DNA of 64,000 nucleotides. Source: Bicyclus anynana. Its lineage: Eukaryota; Arthropoda; Insecta; Lepidoptera; Nymphalidae. Made by a program: the position numbers and the translations under genes. The notes beneath the pieces were generated by a model. That model worked only from the letters and a program-made list of their open reading frames with translations. It was not told the DNA's origin and did not search any database. This document shows, one piece after another, positions 1-8,984 of the stretch; positions within the stretch are counted from its first letter, which is position 1, and each line of letters begins with the position of its first letter. The stretch is taken from NCBI RefSeq assembly GCF_947172395.1, contig NC_069104.1:12923355-12987354 (forward strand), read 5' to 3'.

Positions 1-111
1 ACTTCGTCCGCGGTAGTCTGGTCCCGCGGGGCGGAATATGATATGTATATTAGCGTTCTATTGTTGAAGAATTTTTCAAATCGGTTCAGTAGTTTTTATA
101 TAATTCCATTT

Positions 112-343
112 TTGGCTGGTGGGAGGCTTCGGCCGTGGCTAGTTACCACCCTACCGGCAAAGACGTACCGCCAAGCGATTTAGCGTTCCGGTACGATGCA
201 GTGTAGAAACCGAAAGGGGTGTGGATTTTCATCTTCCTCCTAACAAGTTAGCCCGCTTCCATCTTAGACTGCATCATCACTTACCATCAGGTGAGATTGT
301 AGTCAAGGGCTAACTTGTAAAGAATAATAAAAATAAAAAAAAA
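112..343 (+). mobile_element. SINE family 1, headless copy
   Basis: Body and A-rich tail of the commonest SINE in the window (GGGAGGCTTCGGCCGTGG ... AACTTGTAAAGAATAA). The tRNA-like head is missing. Bases 1-111 hold the decayed end of a Helitron-like element. Confidence 0.8.
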
Positions 344-611
344 TTTCATGATGCCACAACAAATCAATTAGAAAATCAGTTAAAATATTGTTGTATTCAG
401 AATGTGTCGTTATAAAAGTCTTTTACAGTTGGTAAGGTTTAAAAAAACACTTTAAATCAACTTTAAAATAACTTTAATTTAAATAATTTGTTTCACTCTG
501 ATCGCTATAGTTTCGTAAAAGGTCGCAGTAGAAGTTATGCAGCAAAAAATTAAAAAAAAATTGTCATTGGTTTTAACATTGGAAAAGAAATAAATAAAGT
601 TAAACATGTAA

Positions 612-3064
612 TCAAAACTTAGTATATAAATGTGAATCGTGAATATTATGATCCTCTTTTGGTGGACATCTTTCTAGTAGAACGCACTTCTTACTAGAAG
701 TATCTCTAACGGTGGGCGGTTTACAGTAGCAAGCTGAGTAGTCACATATAGCGTATCTGGTTGCTACTGGGTGCGGGTTTTCACAAGTCGGTTCGGGGGT
801 CATCGGGCCACAACCAGTGTTGTATGAATAGGTTCCTTCTTCACAATAGTGCATACCTGGAACGTTTATAAAATGTTATTTAAAATAAAAATTAAACGCA
901 CTATTTTGTATATGAAAAAGTTAGTGTACAATGTTTAATGTATGACACATTTAAATATTGAACAAATCAACTTAATTTTTGAATTTATAAATCCGGCGCG
1001 ACGGCGTTCGTTACTATCGCATTATCTGTATTTAAGATTTTGATAAATAAATTAATTCATTAAAAAAATAAAAAAACCCGACTGCATAAAGTACAAAAAA
1101 ACTGAAAAAAAAAACAAGCTCAGTCCAGAAGTGTAGAAAGCAATTAGATTAATCGGGTCCTATTAAATAATGGAGAAGAAAATCATTGTATTCAATATCT
1201 AAGGTCCCGACTGTTTTCTAATTGCTTTCTACACTTCTGGACTGAGCTTGTTTTTTTTTTCTTTTCAGTTTTTTTATACTTTATGCAGCCGGTTTTTTTT
1301 ATTTGTTTAATAAATTTATTTATTTCAAACTTTTTAGTTACTATAGATGGTTAATTTCGGATTTATTTATTACGTTTATTACAAAGTACGATAATTTATA
1401 CGTCCAACCGAGGTTTAGTAAATATTCAAAAAAATCTACGGAACGCTCGGTGGGCGAATCCGACTCGCACTTAGCCGATTTTTATAATCAATATATTTAG
1501 ACTATTTTTTATAACTTCACTTCACAAACCTGCTCGCACCTATAATCATTCGCCTCGCGTATTTTGTATAGACAACTAATAAATAACGTTTTTCTAATTG
1601 TAGTTTTTTTTAAACATTACCATGATATACCATTTTAGAATTCTCACAAAAAGTTCTTAAATTTGATACCCATATTATAAAATTAGAAAAAAAATTTTTT
1701 TTTTCACCTCGAGTCTATAGCGTCTCACAGTCGTCTTGTTGTTTTTTTTAGTTTCGCCTTTCTAAAAACACTTGGGTTATTGAGACAAATCTAACGATAT
1801 CCTAATTACGTAAATCCGTTCAGTGCTTTGGAAGATATGAGGTAATAAAGAATATTACATACCTACATACATACATACAAGATACGTGCGAAAAACATAA
1901 CCCTTCTTGCAGTCGGGTAAAAAGTACTACGTAACACATAAGCGTAAAATGTATTATAACTATGTTTTTTCAAGTGCTTATAGTTATTTACACGACTTTA
2001 ATACACAAACACCTTTTTTTTTAATTTTTTGTCTATCTGTCCATATGTCAGCTTGTTCGAACTAATTGGCGGAACAGAATTTAATGGTTCTTACTTTCAC
2101 TGGAAGATAAAAGAGGTTACCAAGTAGGTAACTTTTATAGGCTATTTTTTATTCCGGAAAAGTCTATACTTCATGCGAACGGCGCCGCGGGGTTCCGCTA
2201 GTATAATGATATATTGTAATCAATGTATAATTATACTAATTATATAAAAACGTAAGATCACTCATCAAACGGTTTTGGAATTTTTTTTAGGTTATGGAAT
2301 TTTCAAAAAAAAAATTCAGACAAAAAATTTTTACTTATTTAAAAAGATTATTTATAATTTTTAGTATATTTAAATACTGAAAATCCAGCCATTTTAATAA
2401 TTTCTTTTTGCAATTTTTGCGAGCGAGAATTTTTTTTCAAAAATGTAGATCTACACACGATTCCGAAGCGAATGACACGTCAACCATATTTTTTGGAGAA
2501 GGAAAAAAGTTTTGACCTAAAAGTACTTGATATCTAGTGTAGAAAAGGAGGTTGTTTATAATTAATAGACGCTCGCTAAGAACGATATGTGCGACAGGGA
2601 GAAGACAAAGTCGCGGGCATCCGCAAATAATAGATAAAGTTAAGTATGAAACGGTGCATAGAATGGTACTAAAATACTCGTGTCGCAATAATAAAACTCG
2701 GTTCTTTCGTTATAAAAAATGCACTCGTGTTTTAACCCTTAACTGTAGCTGTGGGTCCATAGGACCCATGTATGCCTCAGAGCCTCCCGCTCCTAGATAC
2801 CTTCAGAAAATACGCCGAAGTATGTTGAGGAGATCGGACGTGCTTCGCTCGCTCTTACAACTAAGTATTGGTATCGCGAACCGACGACTTTATGAGTGTG
2901 ATTATTTTTCACCACTACAGTTAAGGGTTAATAACCCCTAGCAACTGTTTCATACTGCTATTGTGAAGATACTCACATAATCCTCTAGTATCGTAGGTGC
3001 ATGGTCTGTAATCCGGCATGGCGCTAGCCAAAGCGACAAAACACAGTGCAACTACCACATACAT
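612..3064 (-). CDS. TIL-type cysteine-rich secreted peptide, copy A (two exons)
   Basis: Predicted 110-residue secreted peptide. Coding exons are 2977-3064 (start ATG at 3064-3062) and 612-856. The donor GTGAGT is at 2976-2971 and the acceptor AG is at 858-857; the intron falls after the first base of a Cys codon, as in the other four copies. Exon 1 encodes a hydrophobic signal peptide (about 15 residues, ending near ALASA). The mature part has ten cysteines with spacing C-x7-C-x3-C-x10-C-x8-C-x12-C-x4-C-x-C-x12-C-x5-C, including the CYC pair and a PPTVRD loop. This fits the trypsin-inhibitor-like (TIL) fold, whose members inhibit extracellular proteases in hemolymph, cuticle or silk; target protease unknown. 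It is the most divergent copy and has a longer C-terminal tail. A TATATAAAT box lies at 3129-3121. The intron holds two MITE-like elements. Gene structure is secure by comparison; inhibitor activity is inferred from the family. Confidence 0.85.
1046..1320. mobile_element. MITE-like hairpin element in intron of TIL copy A
   Basis: Two arms of about 80-95 bp in inverted orientation (about 1046-1150 and 1217-1320), each containing CCCGACTGCATAAAGT-like ends and a CAAGCTCAGTCCAGAAGTG core, separated by about 65 bp. A second, one-armed copy lies at 42420-42590, which shows it is a dispersed family. Confidence 0.7.
2732..2931. mobile_element. piggyBac-like MITE in intron of TIL copy A
   Basis: 200-bp unit bounded by TTAA at both ends (2732-2735 and 2928-2931) with inverted CCCTTAACTGTAG termini. 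TTAA targets and CCC starts are the piggyBac signature. The open frame through it is not a gene. Confidence 0.65.
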
Positions 3065-3328
3065 TGCTATTAACTTCGAATTAAACACCTTCAATATGCG
3101 TAGAATGTCTTATATGATTCATTTATATACTAGCTGTACTTATATGACTGATTAAACTCATGACCTGTAGATAAACTGTGTATTCCACGTCAATATATTG
3201 GGGAAAAATACGTTATTTCTGTGAATCACTTAGAAAACCTAATTAGGAACATCTCTGTGCATCCTGTGGGATAGTGAAAAAGTTAAAAATCATAACTCCT
3301 GTAAAAAGGTAAAAAAATCATAATCCTC

Positions 3329-3577
3329 GGCTGGGTTTTCTTAATTGGTCCAGGTCTGGTTGCTGGGAGGCTTCGGCCGTGGCTAGTTACCACCCTACCG
3401 GCAAAGACGTACCGCTAAGCGATTTAGCGTCCCGGTACGATGTCGTGTAGAAACCAAAAGGGGTGTGGATTTTCATCCTCCTCCAAAAAGTTAGCCCACT
3501 TTCATCTTATATTGCATCATCACTTACCATCAGGTGAGGTTGTGGCCAAGTGCTTACTTGTAAAGAATAAAAAAAAG
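3329..3577 (+). mobile_element. SINE family 1, headless copy
   Basis: Body from CGGCTGGGTTTTCTTAATTG to the GTAAAGAATAAAAAAA tail; lies between TIL copy A and the transposons upstream of it. Confidence 0.8.
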
Positions 3578-3830
3578 CAGAGCCTATCTACCTACTACTA
3601 AAATCTTTATAGATTTCGGTTTTTTCTTCAGAGAACCCTAAAACTAAAAGAATAAAGCAATAACACCTCCTCGCAATAACATCCGGAGCGTGTCACACGT
3701 CAGCTCCCGACGGCTCCTGTGACAACTTAATGAAGGATTTCCTTAAACACGACAAAATATTCAACTGCGGCGCTTTTTATTACTATACAAGTGAATATAT
3801 GCTATACAAAGCATATTTCTAAAAGCTCTG

Positions 3831-4485
3831 CCTCATTAAAACGCCATGGCGACGTCGCCAGTGGCGCAGGCCTGGCTATCTGGCATCCGAAGGTCGACAA
3901 ATCGAGTGGCCATGGCGTTTCTACAGTCAGTTCGTTTACATCGTCAGGAATGGACGTAGAAGAAATCGCACTTCTTTGTTATGTACGTCGTAGAAAAATA
4001 GAAAAATAAAGAAACTATGGATTCATCCTTTTATATCAGATCGAAGCCGAAATAGTATTTTTTTAAAACTGTATGGAGATTTACGAAAATATCCTGAAAA
4101 ATTTTTCAATTTCGTCCCAACCTTTAATGTTTAAGTTACGATCAGAATACTCATTAGATGAACCATCTCATACTATCTCATCTATTATACATTTTTCAGT
4201 TTCTAAAGTTATTATTTACAACATCAACTAGGTACTATATTTTGAGCGAACGTCCAAAATGGCGGCTGTCTGGCGACTGAGTGAGCGAGGTACAGTTTAC
4301 CGTGTACATTATAGTCGCAACGTCGCCAAGCCGCCAGAGTATCCATAAGCCACGTAGAGACCGTAGCTCGTGGCCATGCTTCCATTTTGGCGACGTTGCC
4401 AAACCGTCGCCAAGTGAGTTAGGTATCATATTAACTGGATACGTAGCCGGTGACGTCGCCATGGCGTCTCAATGAGGCAGAGTTC
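3831..4485. mobile_element. Non-autonomous DNA transposon with GACGTCGCC-rich inverted ends
   Basis: Ends AGCTCTGCCTCATT...CGCCATGGCGACGTCGCC (3831-3866) and its inverted partner (about 4448-4485); arms of about 36 bp. TCTAA flanks both sides, a possible target duplication. No transposase seen. Confidence 0.6.
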
Positions 4486-4489
4486 TAAG

Positions 4490-5035
4490 TGTCGACGCAC
4501 ACGGGTCACTCGCGCCAGCCACAATCGCCGCCACAAGAAGCAAGAAGGGGCCACAAAAGTAGCTGAAGCGCGCGCCAGCCACTAGTGGCCGGTGGTCGAC
4601 ACTTACGGTAGGTGGCTGCTACTTTTCGACTCCTAACAGGTTTATTGAGATAATTTTTATTTTTTAAAAAGAATATTTTTCTTTTATAATACGCCCAATA
4701 TTCCCATTCCCCTCCAACTAGTCGGGAAAGACTATGCTAGGAGTGGGTACGACGATAGACCAACGGGGCGGGGATTGAACCACCGCTCTTACCGTTGAGC
4801 TATTGAGGCTTTTATAAGGGAGAGAGAGGTGTGAAATCACACGAGTGGCGTGTGACAGCGTTTAGTGGCCGCTGCGAGCCACAAGAAGCAAGCAGCGACG
4901 ATTGTAACGTGTGGCAGCCTTACAATCGTCGCGTATGCGACGAGTCCAAATGTATGAAATCTACAGGAAATATGCCGTTAGCGGCGTTTTGTGGTTGTGG
5001 CCCGTGTGCGGGAGCCCTAACATCATTATTAGCTT
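4490..5035. mobile_element. GC-rich inverted-repeat element interrupted by a SINE
   Basis: CGCACACGGG with GCCAC tracts near 4497-4525 is mirrored by GTGGTTGTGGCCCGTGTGCG at 5010-5030. A SINE (4640-4815) sits inside, so this element is older. Many GCCACAAGAAGCAAG repeats inside. Family not recognised. Confidence 0.4.
4640..4815 (-). mobile_element. SINE family 4 copy
   Basis: tRNA-like head on the minus strand (GCTCAACGGTAAGAGCGG type A box; GGTTCAATCC B box) and a body with CTAGTCGGGAAAGACT. Sister copy at 22625-22818. Confidence 0.65.
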
Positions 5036-5121
5036 ATTTTAAAGGTAACTACGAGACCAGAACTCGCTCCTTATAGGGGAGGGGAAGTATAATTTAAAAA
5101 AAAATTAAAATGGTATTTTTA

Positions 5122-6632
5122 TCAATCACGATATATTTCACATTCTTCTTTCTTGGGACAGTCTTCTAGAGCTACACATTTCTTAGTAGCAGAATCACGG
5201 ACGGTCGGCGGGTCACAGTAGCACGCGGAGAAGTCGCAGATCTTGCCCCTTTTGTCGAGCTCGGGTGTCGGGTTGTCGCAGGTTGCCTCTGGTAGCAAAT
5301 AACCGCAACCGGTTCCATACGAATGGGTGCCTTCTTCACACTCTCGGGAACCTGCAACCAATAAATTATTAAATACAAAACACAGTATGTCGAATAGTGC
5401 GTGTTACCAAATTTGGCTGGGCAGGAGAAACAACTCGAGCGAAGAAGGGAACCAAAAAATTAAGGACTTCCTTTGCAAAATTTCAATTTAAAACAAATTT
5501 AGTTTAGGTTAATTAAAATTATTTTTTTAAAGTTTTTTCTCTCACGGTAAATCTGCTTTCAAAATATTTTTTTATATCCCGTAATGTTCAAACGCTGAAT
5601 CCGTAATAATAAATTAATATAATTAATTTATTATCATGTCACAATAAATGTTGTGAATTATCGTATAGATCTAATCTATACTATTATTATAAAGCTGAAG
5701 TTTGTTTGTTTGTTCGATTGAACACGCTAATCTCAGGAACTATTGGTCCGATTTGAAAACTTCTTTCAGTGTTAGATAGCCCATTTATCGAGGAGGGCTA
5801 TATGCTATAGGTATATTATCCCCGTATTTCTACGGGAACGGGAACCACGCGGGTGAAACCGCGCTGAGTCAGCTAGTAAATAGTAAAAACTATTTTACGT
5901 AAAACGTACAAAAAGACGCAGTTAGTCAACCAGCGCGCCTTATAGGTGACGGAATACATACTAACTATTCGCATATCAGTAAAAATTGGCCTCTTGATAT
6001 AATTACTCGTACTTTTTGTAAAGAGCAAGTATCTCTAAGTAAAAAAGTTATTTTTATCTTGAAAAGTATACAAAATTATTGTTTGTTATCACTATCTGCC
6101 TATTTTAACTACAGGGTCAGGTCTGCCTAGAGGATATGGGAATTAGACATACCACGCTGCTTCAATGAGGGTTGGTGAGCTTTTCAAAGATCACTATTTC
6201 ATGTTAATGACCAACTTTGACCAGATTTGAACTCATCTAAAATTATAACAAAGGAAAGATTTATGTTGTTGCATATTACGCATAAACTCAAAAACTACTG
6301 GACCAATTTGAAAAATACTTTCGCCATTAGAAAGTTACATCTTCACCAAGTAACATAGGGTACATTTTATTTCGGTATTCCCACAGGCTTTTTGCCTGCC
6401 TATGTCCCGCAGTGGACGTCCATCGGCTGATATGATGATGATGATGAGGTGAGGATGATCCCCACAGTAGTGGGGACTACGCGGGTAAAACCGCGGGGCG
6501 TCTGCTAAAATGGAAAATGAAAATATACTTACATCTTCCCATAATATAAATGCAGCCTCTGTTATGAGTCTTCGTGTCAGCCAATGATAACCCGACCAGG
6601 GCGACAAGACACAAAACAAACAACAACTTCAT
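5122..6632 (-). CDS. TIL-type cysteine-rich secreted peptide, copy B (two exons)
   Basis: Predicted 109-residue secreted peptide. Exons are 6533-6632 (ATG at 6632-6630) and 5122-5351, joined through donor GTAAGT (6532-6527) and acceptor AG (5353-5352), again splitting a Cys codon after its first base. Signal peptide about 18 residues (MKLLFVLCLVALVGLSLA). The mature domain has the ten TIL cysteines (C-x6-C-x3-C-x10-C-x8-C-x13-C-x4-C-x-C-x12-C-x5-C) with CDFSACYC and PPTVRD signatures. Compared with its near-identical sister C, the reading frame runs past the sister's stop and adds a short tail with an eleventh cysteine. The promoter side has TATTTAAGG at 6718-6710. The intron carries a complete Helitron-like element (5675-5876) and a second one interrupted by an RTE tail. 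Probable extracellular protease inhibitor; target unknown. Confidence 0.87.
5675..5876 (+). mobile_element. Helitron-like element, complete, in intron of TIL copy B
   Basis: Starts TCTATACTATTATTATAAAG and ends GTCAGCTAG, lying between A and T: the TC...CTRR form with A/T insertion typical of Helitrons. About 202 bp, no coding capacity. Close relatives at 36848, 43608, 56583 and 62220. Confidence 0.65.
6280..6510 (+). mobile_element. Helitron-like fragment interrupted by an RTE LINE tail
   Basis: Helitron-like body (6290-6390 and 6465-6510, ending GGGGCGTCTGCTAAAA) split by GCAGTGGACGTCCATCGG plus (GAT)n at about 6400-6455, the 3' tail of an RTE-type LINE also seen at 20555 and 56090. Confidence 0.5.
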
Positions 6633-6814
6633 TGTCGCAGAGGTGTATTTAAATTGTTCGGATAATAAAAGAGTATCGTTTGGAGTCCCACGATGCACTG
6701 GTTAGGTGGCCTTAAATAGTTCGCCTTCATAATATTAAGATTTCATTATATCTACTTAATATAAGCTAATCGTTAATATTAACCCGTCAACGGTAACGAC
6801 AATTTGACTTACAC

Positions 6815-6865
6815 AAATGGTGACCCCGGTCTCACGCACCGAGTTTTATTACGGAATATTTTTCA
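6815..6865 (+). other. Remnant resembling the leader of a CsRn1-type retrotransposon
   Basis: TGGTGACCCCGG followed by CCGAGTTTTATTACGG resembles the primer site and leader just after the 5' LTR of the complete element (8100-8135). No LTR recognised beside it; could be a relic or chance. Confidence 0.3.
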
Positions 6866-6925
6866 GAATGTTTTAGTAATTGACCATTTATTTTAATTAT
6901 TGTAATGTTCTTACTATCAAACATT

Positions 6926-7248
6926 TGACGGTCTTCCTGGCGCAGTGGTATGCGCGGTGAATTTACTTGGCGGAGGTCCTGGGTTCGATCTCCGGCTGGG
7001 CCGCTTGAGGTCTTCTTAATTGGCCCAGGTCTGGCTGGTGGGAGGCTTCGGTCGTAGCTAGTTACCACCCAAAGACAAAGACAAAGACGTACCGCCAAGC
7101 GATCTAGCGATCCGTTACGATGTCGTATAGATACCGAAAGGGGTCTGGATTTTCATCCTCCTTCTAACAAGTAAGCCCGCTTCCATCTAAGAATGCATCA
7201 TCACTTACCATCAGGTGAGATAGGGCTTACTTGTAAGGAATAGAAAAA
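6926..7248 (+). mobile_element. SINE family 1, full copy
   Basis: tRNA-like head with TGGCGCAGTGG (A box) and GGTTCGATCTC (B box), then the common body and an AATAGAAAAAA tail. Lies about 200 bp upstream of the TATA-like box of TIL copy B. Confidence 0.85.
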
Positions 7249-7683
7249 ATCAACTATATTTCATTAATCACAGCTCGTTTATTGAAATTTTACTTATTAT
7301 TTAACAACTTCGCTTTAAACACATAAAGTTACCACGATTTTACATTTATTTTAAAAAATTTAAATCATTAAATAATAATTATATCTATCTTCAAACTATG
7401 CGTTAATTAGGTTTTAGGTACTATAAAATAAACAAATAGTGGCATCTACTATCATAATATATTTCATACTTCAACTAGGTGTGATACTAATATTATAGAG
7501 TGACAGTTTGGTTGTACGCGCTAATCTCAGAAAGTGGTTCGAATTGAAAATGTTTAGTGTTCAACAGCCCAATAATTAAGGAAAGCTTAATAATAAATCA
7601 ATCAAAAAATCAATAACTTGACTCGAATGAAACCGCGTGACCCAACTTGTTATTGGTTACATAGATATGTATGTATGTAGGTA
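7249..7683. other. Intergenic, between TIL copy B and D'
   Basis: AT-rich. A decayed Helitron-like piece (TACTAATATTATAGAG, about 7475-7640) and a short ATGTATGTAG repeat just before the D' stop. No gene seen. Confidence 0.5.
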
Positions 7684-7852
7684 TTATTGATCTCCGCTGC
7701 TACATTCTTCCATTGGCACGCATTTGCCAGTAGCAGTATCCCGCACGGTGGGGGGGTCACAGTAGCATGCAGAGAAGTCACAGACATGGCCGCGAGTATC
7801 CAGCTCTGGGTTAGGGTTGTCGCAGGTTGCTTCCGGTAACAAGTAATCACAT

Positions 7853-8098
7853 TGTGGTGGTCACACACACATAGATTGTAAATGAAAATGCTACTTAAGC
7901 ATTTTCGTAATTATGACGAAGTCGATACGGGCGGTTTGTCGCCAGTCGTTACCTAACCGTTGTAACTGATAGTCAATATAAGTGTTTTATCAGTGGAGCC
8001 TACTATTATTTATCACCCATAACCGCTACCCGGGACACGACATACCTTACTCAAACCCAAATATATAAGTATCCAAATAGTACTAAAGTGGTACAAAA
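7853..8098 (+). repeat. 5' LTR
   Basis: Begins TGTGGTGG and ends GTACAAAA, 246 bp. The end is fixed by comparison with the 3' copy: after GTACAAAA the 5' copy continues into the primer site and the 3' copy into the ACAT target repeat. Its 3' end is therefore not the usual CA. Confidence 0.93.
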
Positions 8099-8099
8099 G

Positions 8100-8118
8100 T
8101 GGTGACCCGACTCGGTTT
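8100..8118 (+). other. Primer binding site resembling tRNA-Trp
   Basis: TGGTGACCCGACTCGG begins two bases after the 5' LTR. TGGTGACCC is complementary to the 3' end of insect tRNA-Trp as I recall it (one C is missing compared with a full match). This identification supports the CsRn1 assignment and can be checked against a tRNA set. Confidence 0.6.
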
Positions 8119-8177
8119 TATTAGCGGTTATTTTGCACGGGTAGCAACACGTAACGACTCACACATTGGAATTTAAA

Positions 8178-8984
8178 ATGGCTCAACCAGAGGTGTCAGT
8201 TTCCGGCGTGTCTGTATCGGCGAGAATTCCTGAATTTTGGACGGATTTGCCGCGACACTGGTTCATACAGGCGGAGGCAGTGCTACACCCGCAGAAGATG
8301 TCTGACGAGGCAAAATTTCAGTTTGTCATATCGAAATTAGGAAAAGACGTTATACAACAAGTGACAGACATATTAGTCAAACAGCCGGAAAATGGTAAAT
8401 ATGATACATTAAAAACAAGATTACTTGACATTTATGAGGAGTCAGAAAATAGAAAGGTACAAAAATTGATATCTGAAATGGAGCTTGGCGACCAGAAGCC
8501 ATCGCAGTTGCTGAGGAAAATGCAAGAGCTGGCAAGTGGCAAAGTTACAGATGAAACCCTTACCATCCTTTGGCAAAACCATTTGCCGGGATGGGTGAGA
8601 GGAATACTCACGGCATCAGGTTTAAGCGATATTAACGCTTTGGCCAGAATGGCAGACAAGGTGACAGAAAATGCAATGCCTATACAGGGGGTGGCCGCAG
8701 TACGGAGTGCAAGGAGTGATTCTCCAGATGTCATAGCGGAGATCCACAAGCTGGGCGAACGACTAAGAAAAATTGAAAATTCCCAGCGTAGCGGTGGGAG
8801 AAGCCGATCACGGTCACACGGCGCGCCACGTACGCGCATCACTAGCGGTAGCAGGAAGAGGACACCGGCAGATCCAGACTGGCTTTGCTACTACCACTAT
8901 AAGTTTAGAGCCCGAGCACACAAATGTGTTCAACCGTGTACGTGGAAGACATCGAACCAGCCTACTGGCAGTGCGGAAAACTAG
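8178..8984 (+). CDS. gag: Gag polyprotein of the LTR retrotransposon
   Basis: 268 residues from the ATG at 8178 (a start at the upstream TTG is not supported). It should form the virus-like particle that packages the element's RNA. The first 160 residues fit the Gypsy capsid style seen in arthropods: a short hydrophobic N-terminus, an FWTDLPRHWFIQAE motif, and a LLRKMQELA segment. The C-terminus is basic (RSGGRSRSRSHG) and ends in a Cys/His cluster, CYYHYKFRARAHKCVQPC, typical of CsRn1-like Gag rather than a CCHC knuckle. It overlaps pol by 61 bases in a different frame. Nothing is truncated. Confidence 0.88.
   Translation: MAQPEVSVSGVSVSARIPEFWTDLPRHWFIQAEAVLHPQKMSDEAKFQFVISKLGKDVIQQVTDILVKQPENGKYDTLKTRLLDIYEESENRKVQKLISEMELGDQKPSQLLRKMQELASGKVTDETLTILWQNHLPGWVRGILTASGLSDINALARMADKVTENAMPIQGVAAVRSARSDSPDVIAEIHKLGERLRKIENSQRSGGRSRSRSHGAPRTRITSGSRKRTPADPDWLCYYHYKFRARAHKCVQPCTWKTSNQPTGSAEN

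Noticed and set aside
2552..2941. 129-codon ORF on the plus strand in the intron of TIL copy A
   Set aside because: It runs across a piggyBac-like MITE and its flank; no domain, no splice context.
8166..8177. Gag start at the upstream TTG
   Set aside because: Not an ATG; the first ATG in frame at 8178 gives a normal Gag start.
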